From an uncultured Microbacteriaceae bacterium (GTDB lineage Bacteria; Actinomycetota; Actinomycetes; Actinomycetales; Microbacteriaceae), in assembly GCA_937124545.1 (NCBI GenBank), contig CAKZKU010000031.1, positions 1 through 64,000 on the forward strand: a stretch of DNA of 64,000 nt, read 5' to 3'. The notes beneath the pieces are model-generated. The model did no database searches. It saw only the letters and a program-made list of their open reading frames with translations, and was not told the origin of the DNA. Both the position numbers and the translations under genes were made by a program. Within the stretch, counting starts at the first letter, position 1; each line of letters starts with the position of its first letter. Positions 1 through 10,341 of the stretch are shown here, piece after piece.

Positions 1-767
1 ATGCGGATATCGGGGAGCTTTTCTCGGACCTCCTGCCGGTCTCCGCAATCGCGGCGCTAGGCACCTTGCTGGTGTACGTAATTGTGGCAGGGGCATTCAC
101 CAAAAGGGGTGTCGCTCAGCTGACGGTGGGTGGGCTGGCGTCGTCCTATGTCAATGCCAACAACATTGGGCTTCCGCTCGCTGTCTATATTTTGGGGGAC
201 CCTGCCGCGGCAGCACCTGTGCTCTTGCTCCAGCTCACGGTGATGACGCCGATTGCACTCACCATCCTGGATGTTACGACCAGCGGAAAACTCTCGTTTC
301 GGCGGGTCGTGTCTCAACCCGTGCGAAATCCCCTGATTATCGCCTCTGCCCTCGGGGTCGTGGTGTCCGCCTTTGACCTCACGGTGCCAGACGTCGTGCA
401 TGAGCCTCTGGTGTTGCTGGGGGAGGCAGCTGTGCCGACCCTGCTGTTTGCTCTGGGCCTCTCGTTGACTACCCAGAAATTCTGGGACGCCCGTGAGCAA
501 CGACCTGACATTGTGTTGGCCACCTCGCTGAAGCTTTTCGTCATGCCCGTGATCGCCTGGCTTGCAGGCGCTTTCTGGTTCGATTTGGCCCCCGCACCGC
601 TCTTCACGGTCGTGATTCTTGCTGCGCTACCGAGCGCCCAAAACGTTTTCAACTACGCCCAGCGTTACGGCGTAGCGATTCCTTTGGCCAGAGATTCGGT
701 TGTCATCACTACAGTGCTCTCGCTGCCGGTGATGATGCTGATTGCGCTGTTGCTGGCGCCCGTCTAA
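1..767 (+). CDS. AEC (auxin efflux carrier) family permease, 5' end outside window
   Basis: Frame 3 is open from the window edge (ADIGELFSDLLPVSAIAALGTLLVYV...); hydrophobic helices typical of AEC permeases; TAA at 765-767. Confidence 0.75.
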   Translation, partial: ADIGELFSDLLPVSAIAALGTLLVYVIVAGAFTKRGVAQLTVGGLASSYVNANNIGLPLAVYILGDPAAAAPVLLLQLTVMTPIALTILDVTTSGKLSFRRVVSQPVRNPLIIASALGVVVSAFDLTVPDVVHEPLVLLGEAAVPTLLFALGLSLTTQKFWDAREQRPDIVLATSLKLFVMPVIAWLAGAFWFDLAPAPLFTVVILAALPSAQNVFNYAQRYGVAIPLARDSVVITTVLSLPVMMLIALLLAPV

Positions 768-1600
768 AAAACCATGGGGCGATCATCGTCATCCCCGGCG
801 GTCTCGATTTCTACCGAGACGGGGACGTGATCGCTCGGGCTTTCGCGTGCCCTCTCGTCTCGATGGATATCGACGCCGACAACGGCGTCGGCAAAGTCGG
901 CAGAACCGTAGAGAAAATCGATTCGTAAACCGTGGTCTTTCGCGAATTTCCCTTGCTTGTAATCCCAGAAGGTGTAGCCCTCGGGAATGAGGGGGCGAAC
1001 AACATCACTGACGCCAGCACGAGCGTGAAACTCTTCCAGCGCGGAGCGTTCTTTGTCCGACGTGTGGGTCGAGCCAGGCAGCAAGAACAGAGGGTCACCC
1101 GCATCGGAATCGAGCGGCGCAACATTGAAGTCGCCGCCCACAACGAAGGGGTGTGCATCGGCGTGCCGGCTGTAGTCACCAAAAGCGGAACCTAAGCGCT
1201 CCAGCCAGTCAATCTTGTAGGCCATGTGAGGGTCATCGATTCCGCGGCCGTTCGGCACATACACGGAGCACACCCGAATTCCGTCCACCGTCGCCGAAAT
1301 TGCCCGGGCTTCTGGGGCTTGCTCCGCTGAAGGGTCTTTCGCAAAGCCCGGCATACCCGCGAAGCCTTGTTCGATATCTGTGAGCCCGAGGCGCGAGGCA
1401 ATTCCTACGCCGTTCCACTGGTTGACCCCGTAATGGGCAACGTCGTATCCGGCTTCTTCAAAAACGTCGAGCGGAAACTGATCGTCTCGGCACTTTGTTT
1501 CCTGCATGAGCAGAACATCCACATCCTGGCGGTGCAGGAAATCAATCACGAGTGTGTGCCTGGTGCGGATGGAGTTCACGTTCCAGGTAGCAATTTTCAC
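764..1600 (-). CDS. xthA: Exodeoxyribonuclease III
   Basis: MKIATWNVNSIRTR...LLMQETKC...GGDFNVAP...SDHVPV, EEP/ExoIII motifs. Confidence 0.93.
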   Translation of the reverse strand: MKIATWNVNSIRTRHTLVIDFLHRQDVDVLLMQETKCRDDQFPLDVFEEAGYDVAHYGVNQWNGVGIASRLGLTDIEQGFAGMPGFAKDPSAEQAPEARAISATVDGIRVCSVYVPNGRGIDDPHMAYKIDWLERLGSAFGDYSRHADAHPFVVGGDFNVAPLDSDAGDPLFLLPGSTHTSDKERSALEEFHARAGVSDVVRPLIPEGYTFWDYKQGKFAKDHGLRIDFLYGSADFADAVVGVDIHRDERARESPSDHVPVSVEIETAGDDDDRPMVF

Positions 1601-1635
1601 CTCACCAGCCTAAGGCGCGCAGATAGGGTGGGACT

Positions 1636-2181
1636 GTGTCTAGCACCCGGGAACAACTGATTGAGCACATCTCGCGTGATGCCGTGCATCACGGCGACTT
1701 CACTCTCACCAGCGGAAAAAAAGCCACTTTCTATATCGATCTTCGCCAGGTCAGCCTGGATCATCGCGTTGCTCCGCTCATTGGAGATGTGATGTTGCCC
1801 ATCGTCGAGGAGTTTGCCCCTATTGATGCCGTCGGCGGCCTAACAATGGGGGCTGACCCCATTGCCTCGGCCATCATGCACCGCGGGCTGCTTGACGGGA
1901 AAAACCTTGATTCGTTCGTCGTGCGCAAAGAGCCTAAAGACCATGGGCGCGGCCGCCAGATTGAGGGTCCAGATCTCTCGGGGAAAAGAGTGATTATCGT
2001 GGAGGACACCTCCACCACGGGGGGCTCTCCGCTCACGGCCGCTCGGGTTGCTGAGGCGGCCGGCGCGACAGTGGTGGCCGTGTGTGTGGTGGTCGACCGA
2101 GACACCGGGGCGGATCGCATTATTGAAGACGCTGGTTACCCGTATCGGGCAGCGCTTCATTTGGCTGACCTGGGGCTGTAG
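1636..2181 (+). CDS. pyrE: Orotate phosphoribosyltransferase
   Basis: GDFTLTSGKKATFYIDLR and PRPP-binding VIIVEDTSTTGGS. Confidence 0.93.
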   Translation: MSSTREQLIEHISRDAVHHGDFTLTSGKKATFYIDLRQVSLDHRVAPLIGDVMLPIVEEFAPIDAVGGLTMGADPIASAIMHRGLLDGKNLDSFVVRKEPKDHGRGRQIEGPDLSGKRVIIVEDTSTTGGSPLTAARVAEAAGATVVAVCVVVDRDTGADRIIEDAGYPYRAALHLADLGL

Positions 2182-2789
2182 TGGGCGAGGAATCACCCCC
2201 GCGGGTTCCCCTGCGTGCGACTCGTCGCGGGCAGAACATCATTGTTGCCTCTTCGGTCGCCGCGACGGTCGTTTTTCTTGGCGCTGCTGTCGGCGCATTT
2301 TTTGTTGGCCAGTCCTTGGCGCCTCAAACCTCCACCGGAAACGTGACGCAGGTGCAAGAAGTTCTCGAAGTTGAGCGTCCCGTCGCCGAATTTCCCTCTC
2401 TGACGGGTGGGCCGAGGGAACCGGGGGACGCCAGTTGGGCGGATCTGCGTGGTGGTGAATGCCTGCGGCCCTTTGAGACTGCTTTTGCCGAGACGTTCTC
2501 CGTTGTCGAGTGCTCGACACCACACGACGCCCAGGTGTTGGTGGCTCAGTTGGTTTCGCGCGATCGCACCGAGGCGTATCCGGGGGAAGCGGCCATGGCT
2601 CTGCGCGCCCGAGAGATTTGTGATGTCAGCGAGCTCGTGAATACCGAATACGCGGCTGAGTTTGAGAACCTTTACATCGAACCCTCTTACCCTGTGACAC
2701 AGGATCAGTGGGATGAAGGCCAGCGCGTGGTGTGGTGTTTTGTTCGCAGTGGAAGCGGTGAAGTTTTCGAACAGTCATTCCTCGACTAG
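2181..2789 (+). CDS. Single-TM membrane protein, septum-formation-like extracellular domain
   Basis: N-terminal TM, then GECLRPFETAFAETFSVVECSTPHDAQV. Confidence 0.6.
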   Translation: MGEESPPRVPLRATRRGQNIIVASSVAATVVFLGAAVGAFFVGQSLAPQTSTGNVTQVQEVLEVERPVAEFPSLTGGPREPGDASWADLRGGECLRPFETAFAETFSVVECSTPHDAQVLVAQLVSRDRTEAYPGEAAMALRAREICDVSELVNTEYAAEFENLYIEPSYPVTQDQWDEGQRVVWCFVRSGSGEVFEQSFLD

Positions 2790-3628
2790 AGGTAGGGCTC
2801 TAACCGCTCGCGCATGATTTCGAGCGCTGGTTCGTGTGAATCCATCACCACGAAACGACGCTCGAGCAGTGCTGCGGCGTGAGCGGTCGAACCGCTGCCG
2901 GCAAAAGGGTCGAGGACCCAGTCGCCAGGATTGCTGGAGGCTTGAATGATCCGCCGGAGAATTCCTAGTGGTTTTTGGGTTGCGTAACCCGTCTTTTCTG
3001 ACCCGGTGGGGCTCACGATCGTGTGCCACCACACATCGGTGGGGAGTTTGCCTCGGGCCGCTTTTTCGGGGCCCACCAGCCCCGGGGCCATATAGGGCTC
3101 ACGATCGATGGCGTCGGAATTGAAGATGTACGAGGAGGGGTCTTTCACGTAGACCAAGATGGTGTCGTGTTTGGTAGGCCACCGTGTTTTGGCTTTGCCG
3201 CCGTAGTCGTAGGCCCAGATGATTTCGTTCAAAAAGTGGTCCCGACCAAAAATCAGATCGAGAGCAACCTTGGCGTAGTGGACTTCCCGCCAGTCGAGGT
3301 GGACATACAGGGTGCCGTGTGGGGCAAGTACCCGCCAGGCTTCCTCTAACCGGGGAGCGAGGAAAGACCAGTAATCGGCAAAAGCGTCGTCATAGCTCAT
3401 CAGCTTGTCGACGGTCACGTCGTAACGACGGCCACCGAAGCCACCGCGCTGACCACTCGAGGTTTGGGAGGCACGGGTTGTCTTGCGTGTCTGTGTTCTG
3501 CCCGTATTAAACGGTGGGTCCATGTAGCACAGCGTGAAGGACTCATCCGGAAGGCTTCGCAGCAGCGGAAGGTTATCGCCGGCCAAGACACGGTTGGAGC
3601 CTTGGGGTGACCACGGCTGCTCGTTCAC
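2786..3628 (-). CDS. Site-specific DNA methyltransferase (beta class, N4/N6-amino)
   Basis: DPPF motif precedes the C-terminal FAGSGST SAM motif (beta order); start placed at GTG 3628 because TAGCCT-N6 precedes it (ORF track uses 3634). Confidence 0.88.
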   Translation of the reverse strand: MNEQPWSPQGSNRVLAGDNLPLLRSLPDESFTLCYMDPPFNTGRTQTRKTTRASQTSSGQRGGFGGRRYDVTVDKLMSYDDAFADYWSFLAPRLEEAWRVLAPHGTLYVHLDWREVHYAKVALDLIFGRDHFLNEIIWAYDYGGKAKTRWPTKHDTILVYVKDPSSYIFNSDAIDREPYMAPGLVGPEKAARGKLPTDVWWHTIVSPTGSEKTGYATQKPLGILRRIIQASSNPGDWVLDPFAGSGSTAHAAALLERRFVVMDSHEPALEIMRERLEPYL

Positions 3629-3664
3629 TCCCACAGGCTACCCGTTGGTGCCTAGGCTGGTCAG

Positions 3665-4291
3665 GTGACTGACGCCGGCGAGCACCCCGAAAAATCCACG
3701 CATGGAGTGGGCCCCTGGGTGGGGCCGCTGCCCGAAGGCGATCATTTTGATCCGGAACTGCTTGCGAACGGCGACTCTCGCAATGTGGTTGATCAGTATC
3801 GCTACTGGACGATGGAAGCCATCGTCGCGGATCTTGACACTCGCCGCCATGGCTTCCACGTCGCGATTGAGAATTGGCAGCACGACCTGAACATTGGCTC
3901 GATTGTCCGGAGCGCCAACGCGTTTCTTGCCGACACGGTCCACATAGTTGGCCGTCGACGTTGGAATAAACGCGGCGCGATGGTCACCGACCGCTACCAA
4001 CATGTGGTGCATCACGCGACTATCGACGACTTGCTTGAGTTTGCGCAACAGCAGTCTCTCCCGCTGGTGGCCGTCGATAACGTGGAGCGCTCGGTACCGG
4101 TGGAAAAGATGACGCTGCCGGAACGGTGCATTCTGCTTTTTGGTCAGGAGGGCCCCGGCCTTTCCCCGGAGGCATTGGCTGCCGCAGATCACGTTGTCGA
4201 AATCACGCAATTTGGTTCCACTCGATCTCTGAACGCGAGCGCCGCCGCCGCAATTGTGATGCACCAGTGGGTAGTGCAGAGACAGGACTGA
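3665..4291 (+). CDS. TrmH/SpoU family RNA 2'-O-methyltransferase
   Basis: NIGSIVRSANAF, LLFGQEGPGLS, SLNASAAAAI SpoU motifs. Confidence 0.9.
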   Translation: MTDAGEHPEKSTHGVGPWVGPLPEGDHFDPELLANGDSRNVVDQYRYWTMEAIVADLDTRRHGFHVAIENWQHDLNIGSIVRSANAFLADTVHIVGRRRWNKRGAMVTDRYQHVVHHATIDDLLEFAQQQSLPLVAVDNVERSVPVEKMTLPERCILLFGQEGPGLSPEALAAADHVVEITQFGSTRSLNASAAAAIVMHQWVVQRQD

Positions 4292-4350
4292 TCCCGAAAC
4301 ACAACTATCAGTAGACTTGGCCGGTAAGGACGGCTAAACAAAGGATTCTG

Positions 4351-5637
4351 ATGCCCGCCGTTGTAATTGTTGGAGCCCAATGGGGCGATGAAGGCAAAGG
4401 CAAAGCCACCGACCTCATCTCCGACCGCATCGATTACGTCGTGAAGTTCAATGGCGGCAATAATGCTGGACACACCGTCGTTATCGGCGACGAAAAGTAT
4501 GCGCTTCACCTGCTGCCCTCCGGGATTTTGACGGCGGGCGTAACCCCCGTCATCTCTAACGGCGTCGTGATTGATCCCGAAGTCCTCATGGAGGAGCTCG
4601 ATGGTTTGACCGCTCGAGGCATTGACGTTTCGCGGCTCGTGGTGAGCTCCCACGCACACATCATCACCGGTTACCACCGCACACTGGACCGGGTTACCGA
4701 GCGCTTTTTGGGCAAACGACAGATCGGTACGACGGGCCGCGGGATTGGGCCGACCTATGCGGACAAAATCAACCGCGTAGGAATCAGGGTCCAAGATCTT
4801 TTTGACGAGGGGATTCTGCGGCAAAAAGTTGAGGGCGCCCTGGAGGCAAAGAACCACCTCTTGGTGAAGATTTATAACCGGAGGGCCATCGGCGTCGACG
4901 AGATCGTCGATGAGCTGCTTTCTTACGCGGACCGGTTGCGGCCGATGGTCCAGGACACAGGGCTGCTTCTTCACCGCGCACTCGAGGAAGGCAAGACGGT
5001 GCTCTGCGAGGGTGGTCAGGCGACCATGTTGGATGTGGATCACGGAACGTATCCCTTTGTGACGTCGTCCAACGCCACGTCGGGTGGGGCCAGCACGGGC
5101 ACTGGGATTGCTCCCTGGAGACTGGACAAAATCATCGGAATTGTGAAGGCCTACACGACGCGAGTGGGCGCCGGACCATTTCCCACTGAGCTGGAAGACG
5201 AGTTTGGCGAATTTTTGCGCAATAACGGCCATGAGTTTGGAACCACGACCGGTCGACCACGGAGAACTGGCTGGTATGACGCCCCCATCGCGCGCTACTC
5301 AGCGCGCATCAACGGCGTGACCGACTTTGTGCTGACCAAGCTTGATGTCTTGACGGGGCTGGAGAAGATTCCGGTGTGTGTCGCCTACGACGTTGATGGC
5401 CAGCGGGTTGAGGATATTCCTTGGTCCCAGTCGGATTTCCACCACGCCACCCCGATTTATGACTACTTCCCCGGCTGGAGCGAAGACATCACGGGCGTGC
5501 GCCGTTTTGAAGACCTGCCCCAGAATGCCCAGGATTACGTGATTGCCCTTGAGGGCATGAGCGGATCACGCATTTCCGCGATCGGTGTGGGCCCTGGGCG
5601 CGATGCCATCGTCACCCGGCATGCCCTTCTGGACTAG
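4351..5637 (+). CDS. purA: Adenylosuccinate synthetase
   Basis: [45 protein letters not shown]. Confidence 0.98.
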   Translation: MPAVVIVGAQWGDEGKGKATDLISDRIDYVVKFNGGNNAGHTVVIGDEKYALHLLPSGILTAGVTPVISNGVVIDPEVLMEELDGLTARGIDVSRLVVSSHAHIITGYHRTLDRVTERFLGKRQIGTTGRGIGPTYADKINRVGIRVQDLFDEGILRQKVEGALEAKNHLLVKIYNRRAIGVDEIVDELLSYADRLRPMVQDTGLLLHRALEEGKTVLCEGGQATMLDVDHGTYPFVTSSNATSGGASTGTGIAPWRLDKIIGIVKAYTTRVGAGPFPTELEDEFGEFLRNNGHEFGTTTGRPRRTGWYDAPIARYSARINGVTDFVLTKLDVLTGLEKIPVCVAYDVDGQRVEDIPWSQSDFHHATPIYDYFPGWSEDITGVRRFEDLPQNAQDYVIALEGMSGSRISAIGVGPGRDAIVTRHALLD

Positions 5638-5670
5638 TCAGCTCGGCTTGCGCCTCGATAGGGTCAAGTC

Positions 5671-5967
5671 ATGACGTCTTCAGTCCCCAGCGAACTGGTT
5701 ACTTTGCGCAAAAGCATCGACAATATCGATGCCGCGCTCGTCCACCTGCTCGCGGAGCGGTTTAAGACAACCCAACAGGTGGGGCGACTAAAAGCGGAGC
5801 TATCCATGCCGCCTTCCGACCCTGCCCGCGAAGCATCCCAGCTAGAGCGGTTGAGGGAGCTTGCGACAGGGGCGGATTTGGATCCGGCCTTCGCCGAAAA
5901 GTTTTTGAGCTTTATCCTCGCTGAGGTGATTCAGCACCACGAAGAGTTAGCTGCTGGCGAGGGGTAA
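5671..5967 (+). CDS. Chorismate mutase (AroH/AroQ type)
   Basis: LRKSIDNIDAALVHLLAERFKTTQQVGRLKAE. Confidence 0.85.
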   Translation: MTSSVPSELVTLRKSIDNIDAALVHLLAERFKTTQQVGRLKAELSMPPSDPAREASQLERLRELATGADLDPAFAEKFLSFILAEVIQHHEELAAGEG

Positions 5968-6540
5968 TTCTCGGTAGAGGTTGTGGGAAACCTCCACCAG
6001 TCGCTCGATGAGCGCTTCATCCCGTTCCACGATGACGTATTTGGGTCCTGGCCAACCGGGAACCATAGTTCCGTTCTTCTTTTCTCGAAGCATCCAGCCG
6101 AAGACGCAGGATTGCGCGCCGGTCACATAGAGCTGCCACTGAACTTGTCGCTGGTAGTGACCCGGCACAAAGCGCCACTCTCCCCAGTCTTTACCCGTGG
6201 TCTTAACTTCGGCGATGAGGTCATGATCGGGGGACAGGCCATCGGGTGTGGCCATTTGCCATTTTCGTTCGGTGTCATCTCGAGCGATGAGCCAATCGTT
6301 GGGGTGTAGCTCAAAGCGCTCCCCGAGTTTTTCCATCAGAGATTGTTCTTGCTCCCGGCCAAACCGCATGTAGTCGTTGTCGGGGATCGCTCGAGGGTGT
6401 TTCATTTGATGGGCGATTTCGCGGAAGCCTGACGGGGTGACGGCTTTGGACACAGCCGTTGCGGTGACGCCGGAGGCCCGGACCTCGAGCCACTTCTGAT
6501 AGTCACTGGAGGGCACCAGGAAGCGGGAAGTCTCAATCAT
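5947..6540 (-). CDS. YqaJ-like (lambda-exonuclease superfamily) nuclease
   Basis: WLEVRASGVTATAVSKA, FGREQE, DGLSPDHDLIAEVKTT, YQRQVQWQLYVTG: PD-(D/E)XK YqaJ layout. Confidence 0.75.
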   Translation of the reverse strand: MIETSRFLVPSSDYQKWLEVRASGVTATAVSKAVTPSGFREIAHQMKHPRAIPDNDYMRFGREQEQSLMEKLGERFELHPNDWLIARDDTERKWQMATPDGLSPDHDLIAEVKTTGKDWGEWRFVPGHYQRQVQWQLYVTGAQSCVFGWMLREKKNGTMVPGWPGPKYVIVERDEALIERLVEVSHNLYRELPLASS

Positions 6541-6578
6541 GTTCGTGACAACCGTATAGCGAGCATCCGACAGCGACC

Positions 6579-8882
6579 CTAGGAGGTGGGGTGATAGCCC
6601 ACCACAGGGCCGAGTGCTGCGGGGAGGGTTGCGCGGGTAATCGCGTTGAGTTCGTCAATCGAGAACCTCGCGATATCAGCGATGTCGAGTTCGCCCGAGG
6701 GTAGGTCGGTAACTCCAATTCGGGAGACGGGCACTCCGCGACCCCGGCACAAACCTTGGAACTTCACGTCATCTTCCCGGGCAACTGACACCACCATGCG
6801 GGCGACACTTTCGGAGAACAAGACGGTCGTGGCATCGAGCTCGGTGCTGTCCATTACATCGCCGAGCCAGATCCTCGCTCCGACTCCGCGACGAAGAACA
6901 CCTTCGGCAAGAGTCACCAGCAACCCGCCTGATGACAGGTCGTGTGCGCTGGTCACCAAACCATCTCGTGCTGCTGCTTCCATGACCCCGGCCAGGGCTT
7001 TTTCGGCCGCCAAGTCAGGAACAGGCGGCATGCCGCCCAAATGCTGATGCAGCACTTCCGACCAGAGCGAACCGCTGAGTTCATCTTTGGTAGATCCGAG
7101 TAGATAAAGGTTTTCACCGTCGTCTTGCCAGCCACTGGGCAGGCGACGCGCCACCGTGTCGATGACTCCCATCACACCCACGACGGGGGTGGGATAAATC
7201 GGGGTGGACCCCGTTTGGTTGTAGAGGCTGACATTTCCCCCGGTGACGGGAATGCCGAGCTCTTGACATCCATCCGCCAGTCCCGTGACTGATTCGACGA
7301 ATTGCCACATCACTTCTGGGTCCTCCGGGCTGCCGAAATTCAAACAATCGCTGACGGCAACGGGTCGCGCACCTGTTGCGGCAACATTTCGGTAGGCCTC
7401 CGAGAGGGCCAGTTGGGCACCGCGATACGGGTCGAGGTAGCTATAGCGTGCGTTGGCATCGAGTGACAACGCAACTCCAAGACCGGACTCTTCGTCCACG
7501 CGGATCATCCCGCCGTCATCGGGATACGCCAGAGCGGTGTTACCCATCACATACCTGTCGTATTGGTTGGTGATCCACTCAGTGTTCGCCACCGTAGGCG
7601 AGGCAAGAACCTTCAGAATGTCCGAGCGGATGTCTTCTGGGTCGACAGACCGCTTGAGTGTGGTCGCTGAATCCGCCTGGAGTGCGTCAAGCCACTCGGG
7701 TCGGTGATAGGGACGGTCATAGACCGGTGAATCGATGGCGACAGTGGCCGGGTCAACATCGACAATGGTTTCCCCGCGCCAGTGAATGACGAGGCGACCG
7801 GTGTCCGTGACGTTGCCGAGAACGCTGGCTTCGACTTCCCACTTGCCCGTGATTTCAAGGAAACGCTCGAGCTTGTCGGGTGCCACCACGGCCATCATTC
7901 GCTCTTGGCTCTCCGACATCAAAATTTCTTCGGCCGTCAGAGTCTCGTCTCGCAGCAAAACTTCGTCGAGGGAAATCTCCATACCGGAGCCGCCATTCGC
8001 GGCGAGTTCTGAGGTGGCACAGCTAATGCCCGCGGCTCCGAGATCTTGAATGCCTTCCACAACATTTTCGGCAAAAAGCTCGAGGCAGCACTCGATGAGG
8101 ACTTTTTCGGCAAACGGGTCACCGACCTGAACGGCAGGACGCTTCGTTGGTCCCCCCTCGTCAAAGGTTTCACTCGCGAGAATCGAGGCCCCACCAATTC
8201 CGTCACCACCGGTGCGGGCTCCAAAGAGCACCACCGCGTTGCCCGCTCCCTTAGCGCTCGCTAGGTGGAGGTCTTCATGGCGGAGAACCCCCACGGCAAG
8301 AGCATTAACGAGAGGGTTTTGTTGATAGATCGGGTCAAACCAGGTCTCACCACCAATGTTGGGTAGTCCTAGACAGTTCCCGTAGAAGCTAATCCCGCTG
8401 ACCACACCGGGAGCCACGCGCGCGGTATCGGGGTGGTGCAGGTCTCCGAAGCGAAGGGCGTCCATTACGGCAACCGGTCGCGCGCCCATCGAGATGATGT
8501 CGCGAACAATGCCGCCCACTCCGGTGGCAGCACCTTGGAAAGGTTCGATAAAGCTCGGGTGGTTGTGGCTTTCGACTTTGAAGGTGACCGCCCAGCCCTC
8601 GCCGACGTCCACGACTCCTGCGTTTTCTCCCATGCCCACGAGGAGATCGCGGGTCATTTCGGGCGTGACTTTCTGCCCAAATTGACGCAAGTGCTTTTTC
8701 GAAGACTTGTAGGAGCAGTGTTCACTCCACATCACCGAATACATCGCTAGTTCGCCGGAGGTAGGCCTGCGACCAAGAATGTCTTTGATCAGCTCGTATT
8801 CGCTCTCGGTTAGCCCCAAAGCTGCGAAAGGTTGCTCTTTCTCGGGACTTGCTAGGGCTTCGGTGACGCTATCGACGCTCAT
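6579..8882 (-). CDS. purL: Phosphoribosylformylglycinamidine synthase subunit II
   Basis: [13 protein letters not shown]...[18 protein letters not shown]...[13 protein letters not shown]-track start at 9083 is too early, MSVDS start overlaps next gene by 4 nt. Confidence 0.97.
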   Translation of the reverse strand: MSVDSVTEALASPEKEQPFAALGLTESEYELIKDILGRRPTSGELAMYSVMWSEHCSYKSSKKHLRQFGQKVTPEMTRDLLVGMGENAGVVDVGEGWAVTFKVESHNHPSFIEPFQGAATGVGGIVRDIISMGARPVAVMDALRFGDLHHPDTARVAPGVVSGISFYGNCLGLPNIGGETWFDPIYQQNPLVNALAVGVLRHEDLHLASAKGAGNAVVLFGARTGGDGIGGASILASETFDEGGPTKRPAVQVGDPFAEKVLIECCLELFAENVVEGIQDLGAAGISCATSELAANGGSGMEISLDEVLLRDETLTAEEILMSESQERMMAVVAPDKLERFLEITGKWEVEASVLGNVTDTGRLVIHWRGETIVDVDPATVAIDSPVYDRPYHRPEWLDALQADSATTLKRSVDPEDIRSDILKVLASPTVANTEWITNQYDRYVMGNTALAYPDDGGMIRVDEESGLGVALSLDANARYSYLDPYRGAQLALSEAYRNVAATGARPVAVSDCLNFGSPEDPEVMWQFVESVTGLADGCQELGIPVTGGNVSLYNQTGSTPIYPTPVVGVMGVIDTVARRLPSGWQDDGENLYLLGSTKDELSGSLWSEVLHQHLGGMPPVPDLAAEKALAGVMEAAARDGLVTSAHDLSSGGLLVTLAEGVLRRGVGARIWLGDVMDSTELDATTVLFSESVARMVVSVAREDDVKFQGLCRGRGVPVSRIGVTDLPSGELDIADIARFSIDELNAITRATLPAALGPVVGYHPTS

Positions 8883-9352
8883 TCGCCACCCCACTCTGTG
8901 GGTGGTCCAACGCTGAGAAGCAGGGTGATGGTTGCCGCCATCCCCACGACAATCAGGATGAAGAACCAGGCCGGGTGCCCCACCCAGAATCGAACAAGGC
9001 GGTCCAGGAATCCCGCGGGAGCAGGGTTGGTCGTCGCCGTCGTCCGCCAGGCACCCTCCAGTTTGTTTTTTCGAATCAGCCAACGGTCAAAAGGCAGGGT
9101 GGCGAAAGGGATGATGGCCATCACGACGGCCAACACGGTGGGCCCTAAGCCCCAGCGAAGATTGATCCCCACAACGAGCGCGGTGAGGCCGTAGGCGAGA
9201 AACACAATGCCGTGTGAAAGGCCGGCAACGAAAAATAGCTCGCCGTCGTAGCCAAATCCATAGCGGGCAATCATGGCCGTAATCAGCCCGGCCCAGGTAA
9301 CCATTTCTGCGGCGGCTAAAACGCCATACAGCGATGCGGGGGTCTTCGTCAC
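8879..9352 (-). CDS. DUF3817 integral membrane protein
   Basis: Four-TM DUF3817-like protein ([19 protein letters not shown]), 4-nt overlaps with neighbours. Confidence 0.7.
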   Translation of the reverse strand: MTKTPASLYGVLAAAEMVTWAGLITAMIARYGFGYDGELFFVAGLSHGIVFLAYGLTALVVGINLRWGLGPTVLAVVMAIIPFATLPFDRWLIRKNKLEGAWRTTATTNPAPAGFLDRLVRFWVGHPAWFFILIVVGMAATITLLLSVGPPTEWGGE

Positions 9353-10044
9353 GCGTTCACCACCGTGCCCACCACGGACTCGAACATGGTGAGTCCCTCG
9401 GTTCCCGATTTCATGGCGATGGAGGTGTCTGGTCCAAATCCTGGTTCCACGGCGTGCTCAGGGTGGGGCATCAGTCCCACGACATTGCCAGCCTCATTGC
9501 GAAGCCCGGCGATATCGTGCAGAGAACCGTTGGGGTTGACCCCGCTGTAGCGGAAGGTCACGAGGTTTTCACCCTCGATGCGCTTAAGCGTTTCGTCATC
9601 AGCGATGAAACCACCTTCACCGTTTTTCAACGGGATGGTGATTTCCTCTCCTTCGCGGTAGCCACTGGTCCACGGAGTGGAAATGTTATCCACCCGCAGT
9701 TTCTGATCGCGACAGATGAAATCTCCGTGGTCGTTGCGAATTAAACCCCCGGGCAACAGCCCGCTCTCCACCAACATTTGGAAACCATTGCAGATGCCCA
9801 GGACAGGCATGCCCCGCTGGGCCGCATCAATTACCTCGGACATGATCGGCGAGTGCGCGGCAATAGCCCCGCACCTTAGATAATCCCCATAGCTGAAACC
9901 CCCGGGAAGAACTAGGGCGTCAACGCCCTGCAGGTCGTGGTCCCCATGCCACAGAGCTACCGGGGTGCCCCCGGCCAGCTTGATTGCACGAAGCGCATCT
10001 CGGTCATCGAGCGAACCGGGAAAAGTGACAACCCCGACTTTCAT
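9349..10044 (-). CDS. purQ: Phosphoribosylformylglycinamidine synthase subunit I
   Basis: VLPGGFSYGDYLRCGAIA, VLGICNGFQML amidotransferase motif. Confidence 0.97.
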   Translation of the reverse strand: MKVGVVTFPGSLDDRDALRAIKLAGGTPVALWHGDHDLQGVDALVLPGGFSYGDYLRCGAIAAHSPIMSEVIDAAQRGMPVLGICNGFQMLVESGLLPGGLIRNDHGDFICRDQKLRVDNISTPWTSGYREGEEITIPLKNGEGGFIADDETLKRIEGENLVTFRYSGVNPNGSLHDIAGLRNEAGNVVGLMPHPEHAVEPGFGPDTSIAMKSGTEGLTMFESVVGTVVNA

Positions 10045-10298
10045 GCCGGGGAGTCCTCCGTCCGGATAGAGACGACATCTTCAATGACGCCGTTGGAGAG
10101 CAAATCTTCGGCGAGCGTGCGGGCTGTAGCGAGGTGAGCCTCGGTGACCTCTCCCTCGACGTGCAGTTCAAAACGTTTACCGATGCGAACCTCGTGAAAG
10201 TCCTGCACTTCTTGACGGTGCAGTGCACCTAAGACGGCTTTACCCGCGGGATCCAGAAGCTCCTTCTTCGGCATCACCTCAATAACAATGGTGGCCAT
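10041..10298 (-). CDS. purS: Phosphoribosylformylglycinamidine synthase subunit PurS
   Basis: Small protein upstream of purQ, VIEVMPKKELLDPAGKAVLGALHR. Confidence 0.92.
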   Translation of the reverse strand: MATIVIEVMPKKELLDPAGKAVLGALHRQEVQDFHEVRIGKRFELHVEGEVTEAHLATARTLAEDLLSNGVIEDVVSIRTEDSPA

Positions 10299-10341
10299 GG
10301 GTCACACTCCAGAGGCGTAGAAGGCGCGGTGAACCCTTATT

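Noticed and set aside
4189-5232. 347-aa antisense ORF opposite purA
   Set aside because: Composition typical of a high-GC shadow ORF; purA on the plus strand is unambiguous.
5947-5967. Chorismate mutase/YqaJ overlap as a 4-bp stop-on-stop case
   Set aside because: Overlap is 21 bp, so it was excluded from the nine 4-bp junctions.
8883-9083. N-terminal extension of purL in the ORF track
   Set aside because: Overlaps the DUF3817 gene in another frame; MSVDS start at 8882 gives a canonical PurL and a 4-nt overlap.
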